From NCBI GenBank assembly GCA_039026975.1, contig JBCCLI010000018.1, forward strand, positions 1-32,070: DNA of 32,070 nucleotides, given 5' to 3'. The DNA comes from JBCBKZ01 sp039026975. Its GTDB lineage: Bacteria; Bacteroidota; Bacteroidia; J057. Under the pieces are notes generated by a model. The model did no database searches. It was not told the origin of the DNA and saw only the letters and a program-made list of their open reading frames with translations. The position numbers were made by a program, and so were the translations under genes. Each line of letters opens with the position of its first letter. The stretch's first letter is position 1. Positions 24,001 to 31,001 of the stretch are shown here, piece after piece.

Positions 24001-24040
24001 ATACCCACCATTAGGTAGCCTTATACCTAATGATGGGTAT
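24001..24040. repeat. 17-bp inverted repeat, possible terminator or leader hairpin
   Basis: Arms at 24001-24017 (ATACCCACCATTAGGTA) and 24024-24040 (TACCTAATGATGGGTAT) match at 16 of 17 positions around GCCTTA. The one mismatch becomes a G-U pair in minus-strand RNA, so the stem would be complete in that direction. T-rich sequence follows on both sides. It is upstream of both divergent genes, so a terminator has no obvious gene to serve. Confidence 0.7.
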
Positions 24041-24071
24041 TTTCTGATTTTTCGCGTTTTTTTTCTTCTTA

Positions 24072-24096
24072 TTTATAATTAGTCTAAATAAATTTG
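24072..24096 (+). promoter_or_regulatory. Candidate operator C overlapping a -7 box
   Basis: TTTATA-ATTAG-TCTAAA (24072-24088) is one base away from the TTTAGA-N5-TCTAAA pattern and abuts TAAATTTG (24089-24096), a full match to the TAnnTTTG -7 box. No clear -33 TTG is present. Transcription would start near 24102, ahead of the receptor remnant and the DUF6686-PepSY-ChaN genes, so this may be their promoter. Confidence 0.5.
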
Positions 24097-24203
24097 ATAC
24101 ATATTGCGTCTTGAATATGTTGAGTAAGGAAGTGCAGCGAACATCACCATTTGCTTCATATGCAAGGATTTTTGAAAAATCATCCATACCAACCTACGAC
24201 TAC

Positions 24204-24437
24204 ATGAAGTTTGTGCTTGAGTACAGAATTGTTCTATTGTGGGTACTCTCATCCGTTCATGAGGTTGGTAAGCATACTTCCGCTCAAGGTATTATAGTGA
24301 GTAACTTAGATGGTAGCGTGGTAGACAAAGTCGGTCAGTCTATTCCTTACGCTACCATTTTTATCGCCCATATAGTGGTAAGTATTACAGGTAGTGGTCA
24401 TACCACTTACCTGGAGAATGTGCATACTAACCCATAA
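24204..24437 (+). pseudogene. Remnant of a TonB-dependent receptor N-terminus
   Basis: The frame from the ATG at 24204 encodes 77 residues. It has a signal-like start (MKFVLEYRIVLLWVLSSVHE), then GSVVDKVGQSIPYATIFI, which is a clear start of the carboxypeptidase-regulatory-like domain that opens Bacteroidota TonB receptors. The continuation (TTYLENV) aligns with the YIIENV of the receptor at 14862, and then the frame stops at 24437. No plug or barrel follows in any frame. The frame can be extended upstream to 24117 (ATG), but those residues look non-coding. It is therefore most likely the stump of a receptor lost by deletion at the head of the following operon; a short secreted protein is the alternative. 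Confidence 0.55.
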
Positions 24438-24524
24438 GCTTATATGCTCAGTCTTCCTGAATTCACACTTTATATAAGGTTCTGTTAAGCTTGTCTTCCT
24501 AACGTCACGATAAATATATTTACC

Positions 24525-24869
24525 ATGTCTGCTCCTCAAGATTATAACCATCGGTATGAAATTCTTTACTGGGAGAATCATAATAGGGTGGTATTCTGCC
24601 ATGACTGTCAAGCTTTTCATATTAACTTTGGTATGATTTCATTAGATCTGCGGAGGCCAGCTGTAGAATCTTTGATGAGCACCTTACACAAGTATCTACA
24701 GTTTTACGAGGGAAAAGTCCATACAGAATGTAGGTGTGTGGAAGTACATACCCCTTATCAGGGAATCAGGCTGTTACTGTCTGTAAGTGAGATTCGTGCG
24801 TTAGGGAACATTTTATATGATGCATGTTCCTCATTCTGGGACAGGGAGTATGATCCCCGTAATAATTAG
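24525..24869 (+). CDS. Small cysteine-containing protein, DUF6686-like
   Basis: This 114-residue, probably cytoplasmic protein has no signal peptide. It contains a C25-x-x-C28 pair in VVFCHDCQAFHINFGMISLDL and a C69-x-C71 pair (ECRCVEV), four Cys that could form a metal site. The FCHDCQAFHINFG stretch resembles the Bacteroidota DUF6686 family ('C..C..ih..fG...l.l'), which I recall near TonB and PepSY genes; the match is from memory. It precedes the PepSY gene by 124 bp on the same strand and probably belongs to the same unit. Function unknown; a redox, iron-sensing or iron-handling role is a guess from the cysteines and the neighbours. Confidence 0.72.
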   Translation: MSAPQDYNHRYEILYWENHNRVVFCHDCQAFHINFGMISLDLRRPAVESLMSTLHKYLQFYEGKVHTECRCVEVHTPYQGIRLLLSVSEIRALGNILYDACSSFWDREYDPRNN

Positions 24870-24993
24870 GAGGTTGAAGGCTATATTTTATGCTAGAGTC
24901 TCTAACCGAATGAAGATATTTCTAGTTATATCTACATCTACAGGTAATTCATCACATCTCATCACTGTTCAAGCTCGGAAAATCGTTCAATAG

Positions 24994-26241
24994 ATGGCGA
25001 AGAAAACTAGGAAGAATTACGTCAAGAAAATCTTTGGTTGGCTACATCTTTGGCTGGGACTACTATCAGGAGCAGTAGTGCTAGTAAGTATGTTGGGGGC
25101 TACTGTATTTGTTTGGGAAGAAGAATTGACTAACTGGTATTATCACGACTTAGTCTATGCTGATAAGGTAGGTTCTACCATTCTCCCACCAAGTACCCTC
25201 TATGCAGCTGTTCAAGAAGCCTACCCAGATAAGGAGTTTAGATCCCTGCGGGCCAAAGCAGCTCCTACCAAGAATTATACCCTAAGAAGTTATAAAAGAG
25301 CTGAAAACCCAGGTTGGACGTGGGCCTCGGGAGTGGAACACTACTATGTAGTATATATTAATCCCTATACCGCACAAGTGGTGGGACATATAGATAAAAA
25401 ACGAGATTGGATCATGCTCTCCCGTTTCCTCCACCAAAATCTTTTGCTCAACAGGAAAGTAGGAGAAGAAATTGTAGGGGCGGCTGCCCTGATTATGATC
25501 TTTCTAGCCCTTAGTGGAATATACCTATGGTGGCCTAAAAATAAGAAGGTGCTCAAGCACAGACTTAAGATTAAGTGGGATGCTAGTTTTAAGCGGGTAA
25601 ACTGGGACATCCATAGTGTAGGTGGGTTTTATACTTGGCTATTTTTATTGTTTTTCGCAGGCACAGGCTTAACATGGTCATACTCATGGTGGAAAGATGG
25701 TATATACAGAATACTGGGAAATGAGCCTGAGGAAGTGTTTGTAAGGCCAGAGCCTCCTGCCATTACTAACCCTGACTACACCCAGGCTATGGACATCGCG
25801 TTCCAAGATGCTGTAAACAGGCAGCCAAACTGGCATAAAATATATTTTAGCATTCCCTCTGCTACACAGGAGAAAGGGACTATCTCTGCAGGGATATACT
25901 ATGATAATGGAGACTCCTGGTGGGAAACGAGTGATTATTACTATTACCATCCTGAGACTGCTGCAGTTCATCACAGCATGACCCACGATAAGAAATTAAC
26001 AGGGGAAAAGTGGCGGAATTCAAATTATGCCATGCATGTAGGAAGTATTTATGGACTACCTACTAAACTTATTGCTACCTTTTGTGCGCTTTTCTTTGGC
26101 TCTCTACCTGTCAGCGGCTTGTTGATTTGGGTGGGGAGAAGAAAGAAAAAGAAAAAGCGGGTGCCCAGAAGGAAGAAAGTGATAGGAGATACAGAAAAAA
26201 TACAAGTAAAAGTATTGAAAAGTAATAAATCAGTAATATGA
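24994..26241 (+). CDS. PepSY-associated membrane protein, putative ferric reductase
   Basis: This 415-residue inner-membrane protein has the standard four-helix PepSY_TM form. The first helix (LHLWLGLLSGAVVLVSMLGA) follows His18; then a periplasmic PepSY-like domain; the second helix after FLHQNLLL ends in SGIYLWWPKN; the third follows DIHSVGGFYTWLFLLFFAG; a second periplasmic region; and the fourth after YAMHVGSIYGL ends in SGLLIWVGRRKKKKK. The His next to each helix are likely haem ligands. Such proteins reduce ferric siderophores or related complexes at the inner membrane. Its last four bases overlap the flavoprotein gene (ATGA), so an NADPH-dependent electron supply to it is a reasonable inference. 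It lacks the four C-terminal helices of the PepSY protein at 19343. Confidence 0.9.
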   Translation: MAKKTRKNYVKKIFGWLHLWLGLLSGAVVLVSMLGATVFVWEEELTNWYYHDLVYADKVGSTILPPSTLYAAVQEAYPDKEFRSLRAKAAPTKNYTLRSYKRAENPGWTWASGVEHYYVVYINPYTAQVVGHIDKKRDWIMLSRFLHQNLLLNRKVGEEIVGAAALIMIFLALSGIYLWWPKNKKVLKHRLKIKWDASFKRVNWDIHSVGGFYTWLFLLFFAGTGLTWSYSWWKDGIYRILGNEPEEVFVRPEPPAITNPDYTQAMDIAFQDAVNRQPNWHKIYFSIPSATQEKGTISAGIYYDNGDSWWETSDYYYYHPETAAVHHSMTHDKKLTGEKWRNSNYAMHVGSIYGLPTKLIATFCALFFGSLPVSGLLIWVGRRKKKKKRVPRRKKVIGDTEKIQVKVLKSNKSVI

Positions 26242-27305
26242 TACAGACAGATATGATCATCATAGGAGCAGGTCCTACTGGCCTGTTCACCGTTTTTGAA
26301 GCAGGGCTCTTACAAATGAAGTGCCATCTAATAGATGCATTGATAGAGCCTGGGGGGCAGTGTACAGAAATCTATCCTAAAAAACCTATCTATGATATTC
26401 CTGCCTATCCAGAAATTCTTGCTGGAGACCTGGTAGATAAACTCATGGAACAAATAAAACCCTTCACCCCTGGCTTTACGCTGGGAGAAAGAGCAGAAAC
26501 CCTGGAGGAACAGGAAGATGGGACCTTCATAGTTACCACTAATGAAGGAACTAAGCATCAGGGAAAGGTAGTAGTCATAGCAGGTGGACTAGGGTCTTTT
26601 GAACCAAGGAAGCCAGCCATAGATAATCTGGCTAATTTTGAAGGAAAAGGGATAGCCTATGTTATCAAAGAACCTAATGTCTACAAGGATAAAAAAGTAG
26701 TAATAGCTGGTGGAGGGGACTCTGCACTGGACTGGGCTATTTACCTAGCTGATATTACTTCTGAGCTCTACTTAGTGCATAGGAGGAAAGAGTTTCGTGG
26801 TGCATTAGACTCGGTAGAGAAGTTAAGAGATTTAGCACTGGAAGGGAAGGTAAAGCTGATTACTGATGCTCAGGTAGTAGCTCTTAATGGTAATGGACAT
26901 CTTGAGTCTGTAGGGATTAAACATAAAGATCCAGAGAAGGAGAATACGACTCTTCCGGTAGATCACTTTATTCCCTTGTTTGGTATGTCTCCTAAATTGG
27001 GACCACTATCTGACTGGGGGCTCGAAATTGAAGGTAATGCCATCAAGGTAAATAATGCACTAGACTATCAAACTAATATTCCAGGGGTATTCGCGGTAGG
27101 AGATATTAATTCTTATCCTGGAAAGCTAAAGCTTATTTTATCAGGTTTCCATGAAGCTGCCATTATGTGTCAGTTTGCTTACCAGAAAATAAATCCCGGA
27201 AAGCGCTTTGTAATGAAATATACCACAGTAGGTGGGGTGAAAGGCTTTGATGGAACAGTGAAAGAAGCTAAAAAAGAAGTCATTAAAACCTTAGATATTA
27301 GCTGA
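26238..27305 (+). CDS. Thioredoxin-reductase-like ferredoxin/flavodoxin-NADP(+) reductase
   Basis: This 355-residue flavoprotein belongs to the TrxR-like FNR group (YumC type). It has the FAD motif GAGPTG at residues 11-16, GGQCTEIYP near 41, the NADPH motif GGGDSALDWA near 157 with the following HRRKEFR basic patch, and the second FAD motif VFAVGDI near 288. It lacks the CxxC redox pair of true thioredoxin reductases. It carries the extra C-terminal segment typical of this group (KYTTVGGVKGFDG). Such enzymes move electrons between NADPH and ferredoxin or flavodoxin, and some support iron release from siderophores or haem. It overlaps both neighbours (4 bp with the PepSY gene, 1 bp with the chaN-like gene), so it clearly works with them. 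Confidence 0.88.
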   Translation: MIQTDMIIIGAGPTGLFTVFEAGLLQMKCHLIDALIEPGGQCTEIYPKKPIYDIPAYPEILAGDLVDKLMEQIKPFTPGFTLGERAETLEEQEDGTFIVTTNEGTKHQGKVVVIAGGLGSFEPRKPAIDNLANFEGKGIAYVIKEPNVYKDKKVVIAGGGDSALDWAIYLADITSELYLVHRRKEFRGALDSVEKLRDLALEGKVKLITDAQVVALNGNGHLESVGIKHKDPEKENTTLPVDHFIPLFGMSPKLGPLSDWGLEIEGNAIKVNNALDYQTNIPGVFAVGDINSYPGKLKLILSGFHEAAIMCQFAYQKINPGKRFVMKYTTVGGVKGFDGTVKEAKKEVIKTLDIS

Positions 27306-28234
27306 TGCTTATCCGCATGAAATCAATTAGTAGCTACTTCACGAAAGGGATAGTAGGGGCGTTTTTTTTCCTTCAATTTTTTCTTGTAAGGGGTCAAGAC
27401 GTAGAAAACAGTGCTTTTAAGATTTATTCTTCTCTTGAACAGAAAGAAATCACCCTGGATGACCTAGTTAATGGTGTTTCTGAAGTGGATGTTCTATTCT
27501 TTGGGGAAGAACATAATGACAGCATTGCCCATTCTCTACAGGATGAACTGTATCAAGCCCTCCTCAGTAAGTATGGTACGGTTACCCTCAGTCTGGAGAT
27601 GTTTGAAACAGACTGTCAGGTAGTATTGGATGAATATATGGGAGGATGGATCAGCCAGGGAAAGCTGATAAAAGATGGAAGGGCATGGAATAACTATGAG
27701 AATGACTACAGCCCCATGGTAATGACTGCAAAAGATAAGGGACAAACCGTTATAGCAGCTAACGCGCCTAGAAGGTATGTGAGTATGGTTTCAGGTAAAG
27801 GAGTAGAGGTACTGGAAAATCTTCCCGAGGCTTCTCTTACGTATCTCCCTTCACTCCCTATTTACACAGCTGATAGTGCCTACTATAAAAGGTTCGCTCA
27901 GGCCATGGGAGAAGTAGGACACTCCATGGAGAATAATAATTACTTCTATGCACAGTGCGTTTGGGATGCCACCATGGCTAATAGAATTTATACCCGTTGG
28001 CGGAAGCATAAAAAAGAAATGATCTTCCACCTTAATGGGCGGTTCCATTCTGATTACCAGCAAGGAACGGTTTCCCAGCTAAGAAGGCTAACTAAAAAAG
28101 TTCAAATAAAAAATATTAGTTGTTTTCCGGTGCTTAATATTGATAACCCTGACTGGAAAGCTTACGCCGGCATTGGAGATTTCATCATACTAAGTAGTGT
28201 GAATAGTGGTGATGCCGCTGCCTCTACCCAGTAA
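27305..28234 (+). CDS. ChaN-type haem-binding protein
   Basis: This 309-residue exported protein belongs to the ChaN/Tiki-like haem-binding family (Cofac_haem_bdg). It has a signal peptide (GIVGAFFFLQFFLVRGQ), and the diagnostic motifs VLFFGEEHND near residue 60, TLSLEMFETD near 98, AANAPRRYVS near 155, and HLNGRFHSDYQQG near 246. In Campylobacter ChaN binds two haem groups between two subunits and is iron regulated. The signal peptide shows no lipobox Cys, so it is probably periplasmic here. The start at 27305 overlaps the flavoprotein stop by one base (TGATG); an ATG at 27317 is the alternative. Last gene of the operon, and the best hint that the operon handles haem. Confidence 0.88.
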   Translation: MLIRMKSISSYFTKGIVGAFFFLQFFLVRGQDVENSAFKIYSSLEQKEITLDDLVNGVSEVDVLFFGEEHNDSIAHSLQDELYQALLSKYGTVTLSLEMFETDCQVVLDEYMGGWISQGKLIKDGRAWNNYENDYSPMVMTAKDKGQTVIAANAPRRYVSMVSGKGVEVLENLPEASLTYLPSLPIYTADSAYYKRFAQAMGEVGHSMENNNYFYAQCVWDATMANRIYTRWRKHKKEMIFHLNGRFHSDYQQGTVSQLRRLTKKVQIKNISCFPVLNIDNPDWKAYAGIGDFIILSSVNSGDAAASTQ

Positions 28235-28298
28235 TTTTTAAGAAGTAGTAGCAGTAGAAATCCTGCTTGCAAGGGTAGACAAATACATCTTTGATCTC

Positions 28299-28306
28299 TA
28301 TCTTTG
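28299..28306 (+). promoter_or_regulatory. -7 box of the azurin-type gene
   Basis: TATCTTTG matches the Bacteroidota TAnnTTTG box exactly and lies 92 bp before the azurin-type ATG. The 9-mer ATCTTTGAT occurs twice here, at 28287 and 28300, with a 13-bp period. No good -33 TTG is seen. The 11-mer TATCTTTGATA recurs at 28979 before the methyltransferase gene. Confidence 0.45.
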
Positions 28307-28398
28307 ATATCGCTATCAATTCCTCAATAGGCAGATTTATTGGATAGCATATGTTTATATGTCGGCTTACTAAATAATTAATACCTAACAACCACAAT

Positions 28399-28902
28399 AT
28401 GAAAAATTACATGCTCTTAATGGTGCTTGCTCTTTTTTTGGCAAGTTGCGGAGGAAGCGAGACATCAGAGTCTACAGCAGATGCTCCTGTGCAGGAAGAA
28501 CCAGTAGCAGAAGTACCTAGTGAACCTGCAGGGGAAGTCTCTCTTGAAATTAATGGTTCTGACCAGATGCAGTATGACATCAGTGAACTTAAAGTCAGTG
28601 AGAATTACATGGTCACGCTTACCCTCAACCATACCGGTCAACTGCCCAAGCAGTCTATGGGGCACAACTTTGTGCTATTGAAAGAAGGAACTGATGTGGC
28701 TGAGTTTGCGGTAAATGCTATTGCTGCAATGGAAACAGATTACATCCCTGCTAGTGATAATGTAATCGCTCACACAAAAATGCTGGGAGGAGGAGAGTCA
28801 GATACTATTACCTTCATGGCACCTCCTAAAGGAACCTATGATTTTATCTGTAGCTTCCCTGGTCATTATGGGATCATGAAAGGGAAATTTATCGTAATGT
28901 AA
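28399..28902 (+). CDS. Azurin-type blue copper lipoprotein
   Basis: This 167-residue lipoprotein has lipobox LASC with acylated Cys17, then an acidic, low-complexity linker (about 20-45) and a cupredoxin domain (about 46-167). The four azurin copper ligands are in their usual context: His89 in SMGHNFVLL, and Cys151, His156 and Met160 in ICSFPGHYGIMKG, with the same C-x4-H-x3-M spacing as azurin. It would carry single electrons in the periplasm or at the outer surface. It stands in its own unit, 165 bp after the ChaN-type gene, and is followed by a compound hairpin. Possible partners are respiratory oxidases or the neighbouring ferric reductases; the latter is only a suggestion from position. 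Confidence 0.93.
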   Translation: MKNYMLLMVLALFLASCGGSETSESTADAPVQEEPVAEVPSEPAGEVSLEINGSDQMQYDISELKVSENYMVTLTLNHTGQLPKQSMGHNFVLLKEGTDVAEFAVNAIAAMETDYIPASDNVIAHTKMLGGGESDTITFMAPPKGTYDFICSFPGHYGIMKGKFIVM

Positions 28903-28952
28903 ATCTCTGGAATAAGATATAATTCTTGGGAGAATACCTAAGAATATACTTT

Positions 28953-29012
28953 AAACTACAGCTGTGCCGACATTAACTTATCTTTGATAAGTGTGTACAG
29001 CTGTAGTTTTTT
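28953..29012 (+). terminator. Compound hairpin with T-run after the azurin-type gene
   Basis: Outer arms AAACTACAGCTGT (28953-28965) and ACAGCTGTAGTTT (28997-29009) are perfectly complementary. Inside is a second hairpin with 7-bp arms ACTTATC (28976-28982) and GATAAGT (28986-28992). Six T (29007-29012) overlap the end of the outer stem. The inner hairpin also contains TATCTTTG (28979-28986), a full -7 box match that may drive the methyltransferase gene. Confidence 0.75.
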
Positions 29013-29034
29013 CTTGTCTATCAATCTCCCTCAA

Positions 29035-29718
29035 ATGAAAAACTTTATGCAGTTCAGCCCAGCTAATAATGAGTTTGATGAGTTGGAGCGCCAACTAAGC
29101 TGTCCCGTAGGAGAGGGAGGCGTGGAAGTAGGGGAGAATATGCTGAAGTCTAATATCAGCATGATAGAGGCGACCATCCATCAGATGGAAGTTCAGGAGG
29201 GCCAGCATATACTGGAGTTGGGACACGGAAATGGAGGGCATTTGCCTGACTTATTAGAAAAAGATCCTTCTCTAACCTATAAGGGGGTGGAAGTATCAGA
29301 CATCATGCACCAGGAGGCCCAACGCCAAAACCAGCAGTTTACAGCTAATGGGCAAGCCGCTTTCTCCTTGTACGATGGTAAGAACCTCCCTTTTCCTGAT
29401 TCAAGTTTCCATAAAATCTTTTCAGTAAATACCCTCTATTTCTGGGAGGAGCCTGCCAACTTATTGACAGAACTCTATCGTGTACTAGTGCCTGGAGGAG
29501 ATTGTCTAATTACCTACTGCCAGAAAGACTTCATGAAGAAAATCCCATTTGTGCAGGGGCGATTTACCTTGTATGATACCCAGGATATTCTTCGCTTAAT
29601 AGATAATACTATTCCTTCTCCTGTAGAAATTAAGGTAGTAGACAAGCGTGAAAGAGTAAAAAGCAAATCAGGAGATATGGTAGATAGGGAGTATTCAATT
29701 TTAAAATTCTCAAAGTAA
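29035..29718 (+). CDS. Class I SAM-dependent methyltransferase
   Basis: The protein (227 residues from the ATG at 29035) has a class I methyltransferase core: motif I ILELGHGNGGHLPDLL at about residues 61-76, motif II YKGVEVSD with the acidic Glu near residue 86, LPFPDSSFHKIFSVNTLYFW as motif IV near 115-135, and LYRVLVPGGDCLITY as post-motif. This is the common Methyltransf_11 pattern used for small molecules, with no clue to the substrate. A TTG at 28984 lies inside the preceding hairpin and is rejected as start. ATG at 29050 is an alternative. It appears to be a single-gene unit under the -7 box at 28979. Confidence 0.88.
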   Translation: MKNFMQFSPANNEFDELERQLSCPVGEGGVEVGENMLKSNISMIEATIHQMEVQEGQHILELGHGNGGHLPDLLEKDPSLTYKGVEVSDIMHQEAQRQNQQFTANGQAAFSLYDGKNLPFPDSSFHKIFSVNTLYFWEEPANLLTELYRVLVPGGDCLITYCQKDFMKKIPFVQGRFTLYDTQDILRLIDNTIPSPVEIKVVDKRERVKSKSGDMVDREYSILKFSK

Positions 29719-29804
29719 TTAGCTGAGTTTACTCCTTCATATCAGCACTCGACTGAAAAAAACTTACTCCTTCTCATTCCCAACGCGCTTTCCCAGTACA
29801 CTCA

Positions 29805-30203
29805 TTAACTCCTGGGAGGAGAGAAAATCTGTTTTCTCAAGACTTGTTGAGTGATGAGGGCAGTCCCCATTAAGGTTACAGATATCAACACTGGACTTAA
29901 TCCAAACATGATGATAAGGGATCCCGCCCAAAAGGTAGCCGCTACTCCCGCCACAAATCGGTAGTCTAGATTGAGAGAATAAAGAAAGATCGTAAGGAAG
30001 AGGAAGCAGGTTTTGGACCAGTACACCTTGTTGGCATCTATGAGCATGTCAGCAGGATTACTGGCAGTGCTATAAGAAGCGAAAATGTTAATGCCATCCC
30101 CAAGCCACAGACGGATGGTCATATTAAGAATAAGACAGGCATAAGATATGACGAGGAGGTAGAATAGCCAATCTGTACGTAGGTTGTAGCGTAGATTTTT
30201 CAT
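29805..30203 (-). CDS. Hypothetical four-helix membrane protein
   Basis: This 132-residue protein (140 if the ATG at 30227 is used) has four hydrophobic helices at about 12-33, 60-80, 82-97 and 98-118, with a polar loop between the first two (ASYSTASNPADMLIDANKVYW). The start at 30203 (MKNLRYNLRTDWLF) is favoured because it places a short basic segment before the first helix. I do not recognise a family. It lies downstream of the Crp/Fnr-like gene on the same strand, 162 bp away, and converges on the methyltransferase gene. The clean frame and membrane topology support a real gene. Confidence 0.6.
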   Translation of the reverse strand: MKNLRYNLRTDWLFYLLVISYACLILNMTIRLWLGDGINIFASYSTASNPADMLIDANKVYWSKTCFLFLTIFLYSLNLDYRFVAGVAATFWAGSLIIMFGLSPVLISVTLMGTALITQQVLRKQIFSPPRS

Positions 30204-30365
30204 TACTATGATTTGTTTACACTGCATTCTGGTAGAAGGGCATACTCAAGGGGGTGAGCAAACTGAGTTCAGCACTTACCTGAATACCAATGGCAAAACT
30301 AGGGGGAGGACTCGGCCAAAATTTTGAATTAGTTCAAAATTTTTTCGCAGAAAATTGAATACAGA

Positions 30366-30965
30366 CTATCCTTGCTTCTTGAGTTTGCTTAGCCAGGCGG
30401 AAGAAACACCACAAAATTCAGCTATATATTTGGAGGGAACTCTTTGAATAACAGAAGGCATATCCTGGATAATGAAATCATATTTCTCCTTGGAAGAATA
30501 GGCGATGAGTTTGGTCTTTAGCTCATTCTCTTCTACCATAGCCGTGATCACCACATCATGGTAGAACCTGGCAAAGTATTTATCCTGCTCTCTCAGCATA
30601 TCTACCTCTTTTTTAGGTAAGGCTAAGACAATAGAATCACTGATAGCTTTGAGCTCACACTTAGTCGGAACCTGTGTGAAGTAACTATCTACACAGGCCA
30701 TGATCATATGTAGGTTATCCAGATAGAAGTTAATGGTCTTGGCGGCCCATGTGTGCTCATGGATATAGCGACAAACAAATCCTCCATCAACAATGACATA
30801 CATGTTTTTACAGATTTCTCCTGGATTAATAAGGGTATCCTTTGATTTTATCTTGAGGATCTTCAGTTTGGTGTGGATGTGCTGAATGCTATCCTCAGAA
30901 ACCTGCAGGCTCCTAAGGTTAGATAAGTAGTCGCTGATAAATTGTGTGGTTCTCGCTTGACTCAT
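30366..30965 (-). CDS. Crp/Fnr-family regulator (cyclic-nucleotide-binding-like domain)
   Basis: This 199-residue protein has a cNMP-binding-like beta-roll at about residues 25-120 (LKIKSKDTLINPGEICKNMYVIVDGGFVCRY), a long dimerisation helix and a short C-terminal helix-turn-helix (IAEFCGVSSAWLSKLKKQG). This is the form common in Bacteroidota, where the roll lacks the RxS cAMP-binding residues and the ligand is unknown. The HTH ends almost at the stop, a little short for the family. It follows the AraC-type gene by 36 bp on the same strand and is probably cotranscribed with it. Confidence 0.85.
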   Translation of the reverse strand: MSQARTTQFISDYLSNLRSLQVSEDSIQHIHTKLKILKIKSKDTLINPGEICKNMYVIVDGGFVCRYIHEHTWAAKTINFYLDNLHMIMACVDSYFTQVPTKCELKAISDSIVLALPKKEVDMLREQDKYFARFYHDVVITAMVEENELKTKLIAYSSKEKYDFIIQDMPSVIQRVPSKYIAEFCGVSSAWLSKLKKQG

Positions 30966-31001
30966 AGCAGCCCTAAAAAGTTACCCCCTAATTTAATAAA
31001 A

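Larger units (their letters stand above)
23755..24110. other. AT-rich divergent intergenic region upstream of the siderophore receptor
   Basis: No gene is seen in this 356-bp stretch. It holds operator B near its left end, a perfect 10-bp palindrome TAGGTACCTA at 23933-23942, a long hairpin at 24001-24040, and operator C with the -7 box TAAATTTG at 24089-24096 near its right end. No convincing promoter box for the minus-strand receptor could be found. Confidence 0.6.

Noticed and set aside
24111..24203. Upstream extension of the receptor remnant (TTG at 24111 or ATG at 24117)
   Set aside because: The added residues do not look like a signal peptide, and the ATG at 24204 directly precedes a hydrophobic segment.
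24306..24620. 104-codon minus-strand frame over the receptor remnant and the DUF6686-like start
   Set aside because: It has no recognisable domain and runs antisense to better supported reading frames.
28984..29034. TTG start for the methyltransferase
   Set aside because: It lies inside the terminator-like hairpin, and an ATG follows at 29035 with a normal N-terminus.
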